A stretch of 64,000 nucleotides of DNA from Crotalaria pallida (lineage: Eukaryota > Streptophyta > Magnoliopsida > Fabales > Fabaceae), in NCBI GenBank assembly GCA_037953625.1, contig CM075653.1:96761639-96825638 (forward strand). Reading direction: 5' to 3'. A program made the translations under genes and the position numbers. Below, piece after piece: positions 47,583-59,026 of this stretch; the stretch's first letter is position 1, and every line of letters begins with the position of its first letter. The notes under the pieces were generated by a model. The model ran no database searches. It was given only the letters and a program-made list of their open reading frames with translations, and was not told where the DNA came from.

Positions 47583-48021
47583 TGAAAGAAAATTATGTGA
47601 TAATCTTATATCAATTACACATGTAAATATCAATTATAGCATGTTCTTTACTAATCAATTAACGAAAGGTATATGTACCTGGAACAAGAGAAGGATCCAT
47701 GCCAATATCTTCCTTGACCCTGTTGAAATGCTAGGGAAAAGAAAAGATGGAATAGGAAAGAAATGCTGTGTGAACAAGGAAGAGGATTACTCCTCTCTAT
47801 CTCACAGGCTACTCAAAAATAAAAACTGATCAGTATATATAAACTTAATACCGGAAACTGAACAGTTTCTAATAATGAGGAAAATGTTTAATGGGAAACA
47901 ACCTCCAGCTATATCAGATGAGAGTAGGGACCTCTAGCTAGGCATACCAAAAGAATAACCCAACCCATAACGGATTATCCTCAATAAAAGTCTAAACATA
48001 ATATATCCATCAATTAATCAA

Positions 48022-48056
<35 letters not shown>

Positions 48057-48170
48057 TTATTATAAATATATAATAATCTACACAATTGATATATCTAATA
48101 ATTCTAAACATATTCTAAAAAATAGATTAATGCTAATCCATAAATTATTAGAATATATAAAAATACAACA
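47583..48170 (-). repeat. 3' LTR of the decayed copia element
   Basis: 588 bp, from TGTTGTATTTTT to CATAATTTTCTTTCA in element orientation. Compared with the 5' copy it has an AT microsatellite (48024-48052) and two extra internal segments (near 47695-47740 and 47855-47890). Confidence 0.85.
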
Positions 48171-48514
48171 ATCTCCCACATGGATAGCATTAATCAATTA
48201 TTAGAAAATAAGAATTATTAAGACCGAAATATCAATTATGACTGAATCACATATCAACCAAAAGTGTATGAAATATAAGGCTTTAACCCTGCAAAGATAA
48301 TATCCGATAGGGATATATATCATATATATCAATACCATATATTTCATACAAAAGAATGATAAACAAGGAAAAGCATAATTAAATAAGACGAAATTGCATT
48401 TCCATATAATGGTCCAAGCATTTCAATAATGCCATAAGAGATACGATAATAAAAGTGACGTCAACCAATACATATCTCATAATAGTAAATAAAATGTGCT
48501 ATATTAGACTCCCA

Positions 48515-51500
48515 CTAACCCAAAACATCAAAAGACTTAACCAAACCCATATGAGTTACATGATTCTGAAAAACTCCAATAGTTAAGCCTTTGGTCAGTG
48601 GATCCGCTAACATGTTCTCGGTAACAATATGTTCAATTTGAATCTGAAGCTCTCGAACTCTTTCTCGAACAAATAGATATTTTACATGAAAATGCTTTGT
48701 GCGAGAAGAGCTTCTGGTGTTTTGAGAGAAATGCACAACAGAAGTATTATCGCAATATATCACAAGTGGCCTAGATATGCTTTCAACAATATGAAAACCA
48801 GAAATTAAATTTTTAAGCCCTAAGGAATGACAAGTGGCCTCATAACAAGCGATATACTCTGCTTCCATGGTAGAAGTAGCTGTAAGAGATTGTTTAATAC
48901 TCTTCCAAGCAATAGCTCCTCCTGCCATCATAAAGATGAAACCAGAAGTAGATTTTTTATCATCAAGGCAGCCTGCAAAGTCAGAATCACAATAGCCAGT
49001 GACTTGAAAGTACCTTGTAAGTACCTTGTAGGTCAACATATAATCTTTGGTACCTTGTAAGTACCTCATGACCTTTTTCACGGCTTTCCAATGGCTCAAT
49101 CCAGGATTGCTCAAGTATCTCCCTAAAGCATTAACAACAAAAGCTATATCGGGACGAGTACAAACTTGAGCATACATCAGACAGCGGAAGCAAATGGAAT
49201 CTTCTTCATTTCATTTCTTTCTTTATCATTTTGAGCACACTGAGAATTAGAGAGCTTTTCTCCCTTTTGTATTGGTGTAGATCATGGGGAGCAAGAATGC
49301 ATGTTAAACCGTTTGAGGATCTTTTCAACGTATCCTCTTTGAGACAATCCAAGAGTGTCATGTGACCTATCACGATAAATTTGGATGCCTAGCACAACTG
49401 AAGCATCACCAAGGTCCTTCATATCAAAGTGACTATTCAACATTTGTTTTGTCTCAGTCAAAAGTTTAACACAACTACTAGCCAGGAGTATGTCATCAAC
49501 ATATAAGATAAGGATTATAAAATTGCTCCCACTAGTCTTTAGATAGATGTATTGATCTAAAGCATTTTCAACAAAGCCAAAGGAAGTGACTACCTGGTCA
49601 AACTTTAGATACCATTGTCTGGATGCTTGTTTTAGTTCACAAATGGATTTTCTCAGCTTGCAGACTAAGTGCTCTTTTCCCTTTTCAACAAAACCATCAG
49701 ATTGAACCATATAGACATCTTCATCTAAATCCCCATTTAGAAAAGCGGTTTTAACATCCATCTGGTGAAGTTCTAAGTCAAAGTGAGCTACCAAAGCCAT
49801 AACAACTCGAAAAGCATCTTTAGAAGAGATAGGTGAGAAAGTCTCCTTATAATCAATGCCTTCTCTTTGGTTGTAGCCTTTTGCTACTAACCTAGCTTTG
49901 TACCTCTCAACTTTACCATCAGGATTACGATTGGTCTTATAGACCCATTTATTCCCAACTGGTTTGCAACCAACTGGTAACTCCACAAGATCCCAAACAC
50001 CATTATGAGACATAGAGGCAATTCATCATGCATAGCATTCAACCAATCAGAAGCAAGAGGGCTAGAGATAGCCTCAACAAAATCAACAGGATCACAACCA
50101 TCATTAAGGTCAAATTCATGCTCTTGGAGATAAACAATGTAGTCATTAGAGATAGCAGACCTGCGAACCCTTTCAGATCTTCGTAATGGAATCTCTTCAA
50201 CAACATCATCATGTTCTTGCTCATTTACGAAAGGCGCTGGCTCAACATCATCTTCTTGAACGATTTGATTATCACCATGAGCATCAGGGAGAGTGTCATT
50301 TGTTGGAAAAGGCACAATTGGTATAGAGACAATGACACGATCTTCTCTAAAAGTAACGGGACGTGGAGTATGGCTCCCACTTTCCAAGTCATCCTCAAAG
50401 AAAATAGCATGATCAGATTCAATAACTCGCACGGAGTGAGTAGGACAATAGAATCCGCTGCCTCTAGAGCCAACATAATAGCCAATAAAGAAGCCACTAA
50501 CAGTCTTGAAATCAAGTTTCTTCAAATGAGGATTATAAGGTCTCACCTCTGCCTTACAACCCCATACATGGAAATGTATCAAACTCGGTTTCTTTCAAGT
50601 CATTAACTCATAAGGAGTTTTAGGCATAGACTTGCTAGGCACCTGATTCAGAATGTATACAGCAGTCCTCAGAGTATCACCACAAAGAAATTCTGGCAAG
50701 GATGAATGACTCAACATACATCTCACCATATCCATAAGCGTGCAATTTCTTCTTTCTGCAACTCCATTTTGTTGAGGAGTACCCGACATAGTGTATTGAG
50801 CTTCAATCCCACATTCTTCAAGATATTTGGCAAAAGGTCCTGGGTTTCTCCCGGTCTCATCATACCTGCCATAGTACTCACCTCCTCTATCAGATCTCAC
50901 ACATTTGATTTTCTTGCCTGTTTTTAATTCAATAACATTCTTGAAAGATTTGAAAGCATCCAAGGAACTAGATTTCTCATGAAGAATATCTATCCAACCA
51001 AACCTGGAAAAATCATCTATGAAAGTGATAAAATACCTATATCCACCCATAGCAGTGGGTGTAATAGGTCCACACATATCAGTGTGAATCAGCTCCAATA
51101 CATGAGTACACCTGTCAGCTCCTTCGTTTCTTCCTTTGGCAGTAAGTTTTCCCTTGATACAATCAATACAAGTACCAAAATCAGAAAAATCTAAATTATG
51201 TAGATTGCCTTGTTTAATCAATCTCTCAATTTGGGGTCTTGAGATGTGACCCAACCGCCTATGCCATAACATAGAAGAATTTTCATCAATCCCGCCACGC
51301 TTATTTCTTACTATGGAATTAATTGACATATGCAAATTCAGCTTATACAACCCATCACATAAAACTCCAGCACCAACCACAACAGAATTAAAATAAACAA
51401 CAAGTTTTCCATTGCCAAACTGAAAAGTGTAGCCATAATTATCCAAAGCTGAAATTGAAATCAAATTCCTTCTCATGGAAGGTACATAAAAAGCATCCTT

Positions 51501-51770
51501 TAACAGCAAAACATGTCCAGAAGGTAAATTTAAAGAAACTACTCCTATCTCTTCAACTGGTACTCTTGTTCCATCTCCCACAATGATCTTGGATTCAACA
51601 TTACTTGGCTTCCTCAAGCTTGTGAACCCCTGCAAAGAATTCACAACATGAATAGTAGCACCTGAATCAAACCACCAAGTATTGGGAGGAACATCGATCA
51701 CATTAGATTCAAAACAAGCTAGAGCTAGGAGTACACCTTCTTTCCCATTTTTTCCTTCAGAAAAAAACAA
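48515..51770 (-). pseudogene. pol: Copia Pol of the decayed element
   Basis: Pieces in order: protease and integrase 51770-50595 (WWFDSGATIH; HRRLGH zinc region; HTDMCGP, RSDRGGEYYG and a later NGVAER), stopped by a TGA at 50595-50597; same-frame continuation 50582-about 50010; frame change into the RT piece 50013-49282 (QMDVKTAFLNG, YVDDILLA); another break, then RNase H 49177-48515 (YCDSDFAGCLDD, STMEAEYIA). All four domains are recognisable, but at least one nonsense codon and two frame changes prevent a full polyprotein. Confidence 0.88.
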
Positions 51771-52550
51771 TCATCAAGCTTATGGCCATACTTTTTGCAA
51801 TACTTGCAGTTCCCTTTGAAGAATTTTTTCTTAGGTCCCAGATGTTGCTGAGCTGAATTCCCAACTTTCTTCTTATCAAACTGAAACTTGCCTTTTTCTG
51901 CCCTTAAAACCTTTCTTCTCATTCTTTGTGCTGGAGTCAGAAGCAACAAACTGAGCAATATGAGACTTCCCCTTCTTCAAGGACTCTTCCTCTTGAGTAA
52001 CAATAGCAATCATCTCATCAATAGACCATTCCTCCTTTTGAGCATTGTAGGAGGTTTTGAGAACATCGAATTGAGATGGAAGTGATACTAAGACTCGCCG
52101 GACAAGGCAACTCTCCCCAAGCTCAACTTTTAAAGACTTCAACTTATCATAATAATGCAGCAACTTCATCATATGCTGTCTGACACCACTAACACCATCA
52201 TACATGGTGCGCTCTAACAGAGAAAGATATTGGCCTTTAAGTGCTTTGTCAAAAGTTTTAAACTTGTCACCAACGGATTTCAAAAAATCCTTAGCCTTGG
52301 TGCTCTCTGGAATACTTTGTCTAATAGACTTCTCCATAGTGTATTTCATAATCATGAGACACACCCTGTTAGAGTGCTCCCACTTTTCACGAGAAGTCTT
52401 ATCAGCAGAAGTGGACTCGCTGGTAAGAGTTGGGGGCTCTTCATCTCTCAAAGCCAAGTTCATATTAGTGATAGCTAAATAGATATCCAGAAATTCTTTC
52501 CAATCATCATAATTGGAACCATTCAGAGTTTTGACAGCTGTCAATTGCAT
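51725..52550 (-). pseudogene. gag: Gag of the decayed copia element
   Basis: The frame opens at about 52550 with MQLTAVKTLNGSNYDDWK, carries a typical copia gag domain, and changes frame near 51880-51900 just before the single CCHC knuckle CKYCKKYGHKLDDC. Hence it is not intact. Confidence 0.82.
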
Positions 52551-53654
52551 AGGCAAGGAAGCTAGCACAAGAAAATAACAAGGAACATTTAAATATGCAT
52601 GAAGTATTATTATCATGTGCACTAACATAATTAAAAGATTCCATAAGTGTAGCTAAACATGCCTTTAAACGAAATTCTCATTTATCATGATCCTGTTTAA
52701 GAGTATTGGATCCTAACAAATAAGAAATATATATAATATTACAATGCACCAATCTCATGTCACAAAAAAAATATTCTCATACCGATAGGGTACTCGAAAT
52801 ACAATTGACATGAATCAATAGCAAATAGCACATTGTACTAAAACAAATAACACTAATAACATCACACCGATAGGGTATAACTATTATTAGTGTCACATAT
52901 ATACTACCTGGTCTAATTTTTTTTTAAAGATATCTAAAATATTCCAATTTTTTTCAAACAGATTTTGTATAATTGAACTTACGATAGGCAAGATTACAAT
53001 TATACAAAATGATTTTTTTCAAATAAAAAAAGTTATTGTTATTTTAGATATCCAAATATGCCATTCATACAAAAATTTTGTATAATTGCACTTACAATAG
53101 GAAAGATCACAATCATACAAAATAATAATAATAATAGTTAACACATTTTAGGCATATATGATAACAAAATTTCAAATCAATTCAAAAATTACATATCAAA
53201 ATGTAAATATGTATATTCAGGAAAGCATCATTAAATAATTGAATTATTATCAGATAATACTCACAATTGTGTGGCAAAGAAAAATCTATATGTGTATTAC
53301 AAGCACTGATAAGAGAAGAGTAAAAACATTGCAACGTATTATTTCCCAGGCTAGTAACCTTCTTCTTCTTATTATTATAATTATTATTTTAATGCTAGAA
53401 AACTAAACTACCATAGGGATTATAACACTGGAGAAAAAAAACAAAGGTTGTGAAATAGGAATTCAATACCACAATCCCATTATACTGAAACAGGGTACTA
53501 GATACAGATGCACAAGTTGACTACTATATTATTAAAACGAGATTCTATTTAACACTGGAACATGGATAGTACATATCATCGAATAATATTATATGCATTT
53601 GAAACAAAACAAATTCAGCCTAATTATCAAGAACAGCCGTAATTGTATTTACAT

Positions 53655-53667
53655 GGCTTTGATACCA
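53655..53667 (-). promoter_or_regulatory. Primer-binding site of the decayed copia element
   Basis: TGGTATCAAAGCC on the minus strand, two bases inside the 5' LTR; initiator Met tRNA type with one change from TGGTATCAGAGC. Confidence 0.8.
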
Positions 53668-53669
53668 AT

Positions 53670-54179
53670 TGAAAGAAAATTATGTGATAATCTTATATCA
53701 ATTACACATGTAAATATCAATTATAGCATGTTCTTTACTAATCAATTAACGAAAGGTATATGTACCTGGAGCAAGAAAAGGATCTTGCTATAGAAAAGAA
53801 AAGATGGAATAGGAAAGAAATGCTGTGTGAACAAGGAAGAGGATTACTCCTCTCTATCTCATAGGCTACTCAAAAATAAAAACTGATCAGTATATATAAA
53901 CTTAATATCGGAAGTTTAATAGGAAACAACCTCCAGCCATATCAGATGAGAGTAGGGACCTCTAGCTAGGCATACCAAAAGAATAACCCAACCCATAACG
54001 GGTTATCCTCAATAAAAGCCTAAACATAATATATCCATCAATTAACCAAGTGATATATATTAGATTATTATAAATATATAATAATCTACACAATTGATAT
54101 ATGTAATAATTCTAAACATATTCTAAATAATAGATTAATGCTAATCCATAAATTATTAGAATATATTAAAAATACAACA
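53670..54179 (-). repeat. 5' LTR of the decayed copia element
   Basis: 510-bp direct repeat of 47583-48170; lacks the AT repeat and two short segments present there. Confidence 0.85.
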
Positions 54180-55600
54180 ATCTTTCATTTATCCCATTCT
54201 ATCCATCCAACATGGGATTTCTTCTCACACTTGAATACCCACCAATTTTGTTAAGTTAGAACATCACAATATGATACTAAGGAATAAGGATGGCAATTGG
54301 AACTGGACGTAGTAGGCACCCGCAAAAATTACCAACAACGGGGAGAAGATTTACCTAGTAAATGAGGAAGAGTAATTACCCATAAAAATCCGTGTAACAC
54401 CCTTTAACCTTGTTTCTAATTATTTAATAAAAACAAATATGTATATATGTATGTTGAGGTATAATTTTGGTGGTTTTGTTTGTGTTGTATAATTTCTGGA
54501 CTTGGAAGAAAAATGATTACTAGTAACGTTGTTAATGAATAATACTCATAATAGGTATTCAAAGGTGTGAGTATTTAGGTAGGTTTTAGTATGTGTGTGG
54601 TAGGGTCTAAAGTGTCAAAATTGGCTCAAAATAGCAAAAAACAATTTTGAAACTTTGCACTTGTGGCTCAATCGGGGGTGCTAAGGCTCAAGTGCCATTA
54701 GTCATCTTAAAAGTCAATAAACGGTGCTCAAGCTCTAGGTTTGATGCTCAAGCATGAGTCGCCAGATTAGAATCATAAAATATGTGTCCAAGTTTGTTTT
54801 GACACCAATTTTCCCATTTCTACCAATGTGAGTATGGGGATGGATACTCTAATACCTTACCCATTGCCATTTCTACTAAGGAAGGTTGGCGCTCAAGCAT
54901 TAGTTGCCCGATCATAATAAAAAATATATGTATTCAAGTTGGTTTTGACCCTAATTTTCCCATTTCCACCAATGCAAGTATAGGGATGGATACTCTAATA
55001 CCGTACCCATTGTCATTTATACTAAGGAAGGAACCCAGTGATTATTGGTATATTCTTGAAAATTCTTTGTAAGTATAACCTGTCAAATCAAAGTTTACTT
55101 TCTGAAACAAATGGAATGCATCATATATTGCTTTCTGAATGTTTGATGTCAAATGAAAAAAATGAGAGTGTTGATGATGTTTATGTCGTGGAAAATACAA
55201 TTACCTTAAAAACAAGATTTTTGGATAGCCGTGGTGCAACAATATTAATTGGTTTTTGATTTCAAGGTTAACACAACAGTTTCTTAACTAATGCACTAAA
55301 TATAAATAACTTGGAATCTCACAATGTTAAGTTGCTCATAGGAATTGAGGAAGAGAGAAAAGATAAAAAAAAAGGTTGCTCTTAGGAATGGAGGAAGAGA
55401 AAAAAAACAAGAAAAGGAAGGAACAATATATATGTGAGATTGACACCACATCTTGACCCAAACCTTAATGCAATGAGTTTATAAGCCTTATCACTTATAT
55501 AAACTTTAGCTTATTTATTATTATATAATGTGAGACTTATTTACCCACAACTTAGAAATATCTAACACACTCCCCCTCAAGTGAATCCTCAACAAATAAT
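54180..55600. other. Non-coding repeat-rich spacer between two retroelements
   Basis: It begins with sequence that seems to continue the repeat interrupted at 47582 (TTTATCCCATTCTATCC, then CATGGGATTTCTTCTCACAC). It contains a tandem duplication (54737-55032) and ends in another copy of the dispersed repeat (55440-55600, TCTTGACCCAAACCTTAATG). A short open stretch at 55038-55259 looks like a chance ORF. Confidence 0.45.
54737..55032. repeat. Tandem duplication, period about 145-150 bp
   Basis: GATGGATACTCTAATACC occurs at 54839 and 54986; both are preceded by TTTTCCCATTTC and followed by TACCCATTG and TACTAAGGAAGG. The copies differ at many sites, so the event is old. Confidence 0.75.
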
Positions 55601-57186
55601 TGTAGAATCAAGTCTCCAATTAGGTGGATTTATTTTGATGATGACAATATAATTAGATCATGGAGTTAAAGCAAGAATTCAAGCTCATCAAGTCAAGAAG
55701 ATCAAGTGCATTATGTATCTATTCATTCTCAATTTTATTTTGAATGTAATTTTATTTTATTGAGAGTGGGTAGCTTAGGAAGTTATCTCACCCTTAGGAT
55801 AAATAATTTTAATTGCATGAAAAAGGTTAGGGGTTACATAAAATTATTCCTTGAAGAGAGACTTGAAATAAATTGTTGAAAAACTTGATTTTTATCATCT
55901 CTGGGCAAAACACTCGAGTAATCACAAAAATACTCGAGTATAAAGACACTCGAGTAATCTGAAAGTTACTCGAGTATCAAAACACTCGAGTACTTCCCAG
56001 AATACTCGAGTATTTCAGCCTCAAAACAGAGATTTGACCGTTAGTTCAATACTTGGGCATTTCTATTGAAAGATGGGCAAAACACTCGAGTAGTGTCAAA
56101 AGTACTCGAGTGTTTTGGTTCTGACAGCAAAATTTTAACCGTTGGAAAAGGGCAAAAATGGAATGAAAGAGTTGATTTCACTCATTCATTGTATTTTCCA
56201 GATATATGAAATGAATGCTATTGAACTAACCAACAAGAGCATAAAAGTTGAGGGTGCAAAACATTCATTTTGATCATTCTCTCTCTCAAGTGGATAATTA
56301 CTCTAACTCAATATTCATTCATTATTATTATTTGTTCTAAGAGTTAGAGTTGTGCTTAATTGTTGTGGATATCATTTGTTGGATCACTCCACATACACAT
56401 ACACATCTTGTTCTCAAAATCTTGGTTAGTAACCAAGTGTACCTAAGTGGATCTTAGGTTCATTCAAGACTTGGGTGGTTCCCAAGCAATTGCTAAGAGG
56501 TTCTTAGCTTTGGTGGAGCTCTTGAAGGTTTCAAGGAGCTTGAAGAAGAAGGAGTCTTCATCACCAACATCAAATTGGGGTAGAAATTCAAGAGTTTGGT
56601 ACACTCTTGGAAGGGATAGGTTGAGTGAGGCATCTCAATACCCTTTGTAATATTTCTAACAATTTGATTTTAGTAGACACTCCTAAGGTTCTTAGGTGGA
56701 CTGGACTAGCTCTCTAAATAGAGAGTGAACCAGTATAAAATTGTTGGTGTTGATCTTTTATAGCTTTCTTTAACTTCAAGCAAAAACCAAACCTAAGTTG
56801 CTCAAAAAGGGGATTATTAATTAGAGTAGCAATTCCGCAGAAATTAAGTTGTTTTCAAGTTGTTATAACTTTATTTAATTGCTTTCTACTCTATTAATAA
56901 TCTGCCTTGAACTGTATTCATTGTTATTGATTAAAGTGCATATTTTCCAGAAACTGTTTTTCTGCTATCTGGACGATTTACTCGAGTATTCTTGGAAAGA
57001 CTCGAGTGTTCTTGAGTTTTTACTCGAGTAGTTTTTAAAATACTCGAGTGTTCGTGCTCTGTTTCTGAAAAATCTGCACTTGATTAATTAAACCTAATTG
57101 CATTCGAAAAATTAGTCACTGTTGCATTCCGATTACTATTCACCCCCCCTCTAGTAATTGCAAAGCCCGCTTGTTGGTTTCCAACA
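55601..57186 (+). repeat. 5' LTR of Sirevirus S2
   Basis: 1586 bp from TGTAGAATCAAG to GTTTCCAACA. It carries twelve ACTCGAGT-type words in two groups, about 55913-56115 (eight) and 56980-57050 (four). The start also shares TTTTGATGATG with S1. Confidence 0.85.
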
Positions 57187-57188
57187 AG

Positions 57189-57200
57189 TGGTATCAGAGC
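57189..57200 (+). promoter_or_regulatory. Primer-binding site of S2 (initiator Met tRNA)
   Basis: TGGTATCAGAGC, two bases after the LTR end, identical to that of S1 and continuing TCGGTCGAAAG in both. Confidence 0.93.
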
Positions 57201-57252
57201 TCGGTCGAAAGATCGAGCGTAAAAGCTTTTTCGAAAAGATCCTTTGGAAACT

Positions 57253-59013
57253 ATGGGCTCTAGCAATTATCAAGAAGGTTCCTCTTCAATAAACCGCCCT
57301 CCATTCTTTAATGGTGAAGGGTATGCTTATTGGAAGGTTAGGATGAGAGTTTTTATTGAAGCAATAGACACCGATATTTGGGATGCAATAGAGGATGGTC
57401 CTTATATTCCTAGACATATGGTAAATGGGGAAGTCATTGAAATTCCTAGAAAAAGTTGGAATGATGATGATAAAAAGAAAGCATCATTTGATTTAAAAGC
57501 TAAAAACATCATCTTTTCGGCTTTATCCCATGATGAATTTTATAGAATTTCTCAATGCAAGTCAGCTAAGGAAATGTGGGACACTTTGGAAGTCACACAT
57601 GAAGGAACAAGTGAAGTAAGAAATGCTAGATTAAATTCTTTAACACATGAATATGAATTATTTCACATGTTCCCGAATGAATCCATTGATGACTTACAAA
57701 AGAGGTTTTCACATATTGTTAGCCACTTGATTTCACTAGGAAAGCAATTTCGTGATGGTGAAACTACTCACAAAATTTTGAGATGTCTTGATAGAAAATG
57801 GCAACCTAAGGTCACCGCTATCAAGGAGTCCAAGGATTTAAATACTATGGACTTGGCAACCTTGTTTGGGAAGCTCAAGGAGCATGAGATTGACTTATCA
57901 AGACTTAGCTCACATGAGGAGTCGGACAAAAAGAAGAAGAGTATCTCTCTCAAGGCCTCAACCAAAGTTGTAAAAGAGGTTGAAGATGACTCAACTAGTG
58001 AGAACTTCGATCATGCACTCAATGAGGAGGAAATTGGATTGTTTGCAAAAAGATTCAACAAATTCCTCAAGGGTAAGAAGAGTGGCTCATCATCAAGAGA
58101 AAGAAGACCCAAGGAACACAAGTCTAAGAACAAGACTTCAAGTGATGTAGTGAAGTGTCATGAATGTGGAGGCATTGGACACATAAGGATGGAATGTCCT
58201 ACATACTTGAGAAAGAATGAAAAGAAGACCCAAGAGGGCAAGGGCAAGAGGGCTTACATTGTGTGGGATGCACCGGAAAAGGATGCAAAATCATCATCAA
58301 GTAGCTCGGATGATGAAGTTGCAAATCTATGTCTCATGGCAAGAACCAACAATGAAGCCTCAAGTGCAAATGGTGAAAATGAGGATGAGGTATCATCTCA
58401 AAGCTCTAGCTTTTCCTCTTCCTCTATTCCTTATGATGATTTGCTCAATGAATACAATGAAATGTTAACACAATTTGAAAAACTAGCTAAGATTAACAAG
58501 GAAAAAGGAAAGAAAATTTTGGAGTATCAAAAAGAGATTAATGAATTAGAAAAGTACATAAATGAATTGAAACTCCAAAATGCTTCTTTAGAACTTGTTA
58601 ATTCTAGTCATGTTTGTGATTGTGCAAGTGATGAGAAAACTATTGTTTATTGTGAGAAATGTGACATTCTTGAAAATGAAATAAAAGATTTGAAACACAA
58701 ACTCACAATATCAAATAGTGATAGAAACCTAGACCGGTTAATTAAATCTCAAAGAAATTATTCAAACAAAACCGGTTTAGGATATGTCCAAAAGAAAAAG
58801 GACAATAAAAGGGTTGGTTCATCTTCTAAAATTGATTATACAAAGAAACCAACTTGCTTTTATTGCGGAAAGTTTGGACATACAAACAATAGGTGCCACA
58901 TTAAACATGTTGAAATTCAAAAAGGCACTTATGTTTGGATTAAGAAGGAAGAAACACCAAAAGCTAACCCAAAGGGACCCAACATAATTTGGGTACCCAA
59001 AATGAGCAAATGA
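57253..59013 (+). CDS. gag: Sirevirus Gag of S2, intact
   Basis: 586 codons from ATG at 57253 (an upstream TTG at 57244 is in frame but is not a likely start). N-terminal gag domain with NGEGYAYWKVRM, then the long alpha-helical capsid region, a CCHC knuckle CHECGGIGHIRMEC, an acidic Ser-rich hinge, a probable coiled coil, and a second knuckle CFYCGKFGHTNNRC about 55 residues from the end. It ends GPNIIWVPKMSK. Two separated knuckles and the long C-terminal extension are Sirevirus features. It packages RNA and forms the particle. No stop or frameshift seen, so it could serve S1 in trans. Confidence 0.92.
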   Translation: MGSSNYQEGSSSINRPPFFNGEGYAYWKVRMRVFIEAIDTDIWDAIEDGPYIPRHMVNGEVIEIPRKSWNDDDKKKASFDLKAKNIIFSALSHDEFYRISQCKSAKEMWDTLEVTHEGTSEVRNARLNSLTHEYELFHMFPNESIDDLQKRFSHIVSHLISLGKQFRDGETTHKILRCLDRKWQPKVTAIKESKDLNTMDLATLFGKLKEHEIDLSRLSSHEESDKKKKSISLKASTKVVKEVEDDSTSENFDHALNEEEIGLFAKRFNKFLKGKKSGSSSRERRPKEHKSKNKTSSDVVKCHECGGIGHIRMECPTYLRKNEKKTQEGKGKRAYIVWDAPEKDAKSSSSSSDDEVANLCLMARTNNEASSANGENEDEVSSQSSSFSSSSIPYDDLLNEYNEMLTQFEKLAKINKEKGKKILEYQKEINELEKYINELKLQNASLELVNSSHVCDCASDEKTIVYCEKCDILENEIKDLKHKLTISNSDRNLDRLIKSQRNYSNKTGLGYVQKKKDNKRVGSSSKIDYTKKPTCFYCGKFGHTNNRCHIKHVEIQKGTYVWIKKEETPKANPKGPNIIWVPKMSK

Positions 59014-59026
59014 TCTTGTTTTGTAG

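Larger units (their letters stand above)
47583..54179 (-). mobile_element. Decayed Ty1/copia element of a non-Sirevirus lineage
   Basis: A 6.6-kb minus-strand element: 5' LTR (54179-53670), primer-binding site, broken gag, broken pol, polypurine tract (48171-48183), 3' LTR (48170-47583). Single CCHC gag, short LTRs and no extra ORF separate it from the Sireviruses. Flanks do not give a clean 5-bp duplication (ATACA left, ATCTT right). Its frames are disrupted at several points. Confidence 0.88.

Noticed and set aside
55038..55259. 73-codon ORF
   Set aside because: Short, no family resemblance, inside repeat-rich spacer sequence; likely chance.
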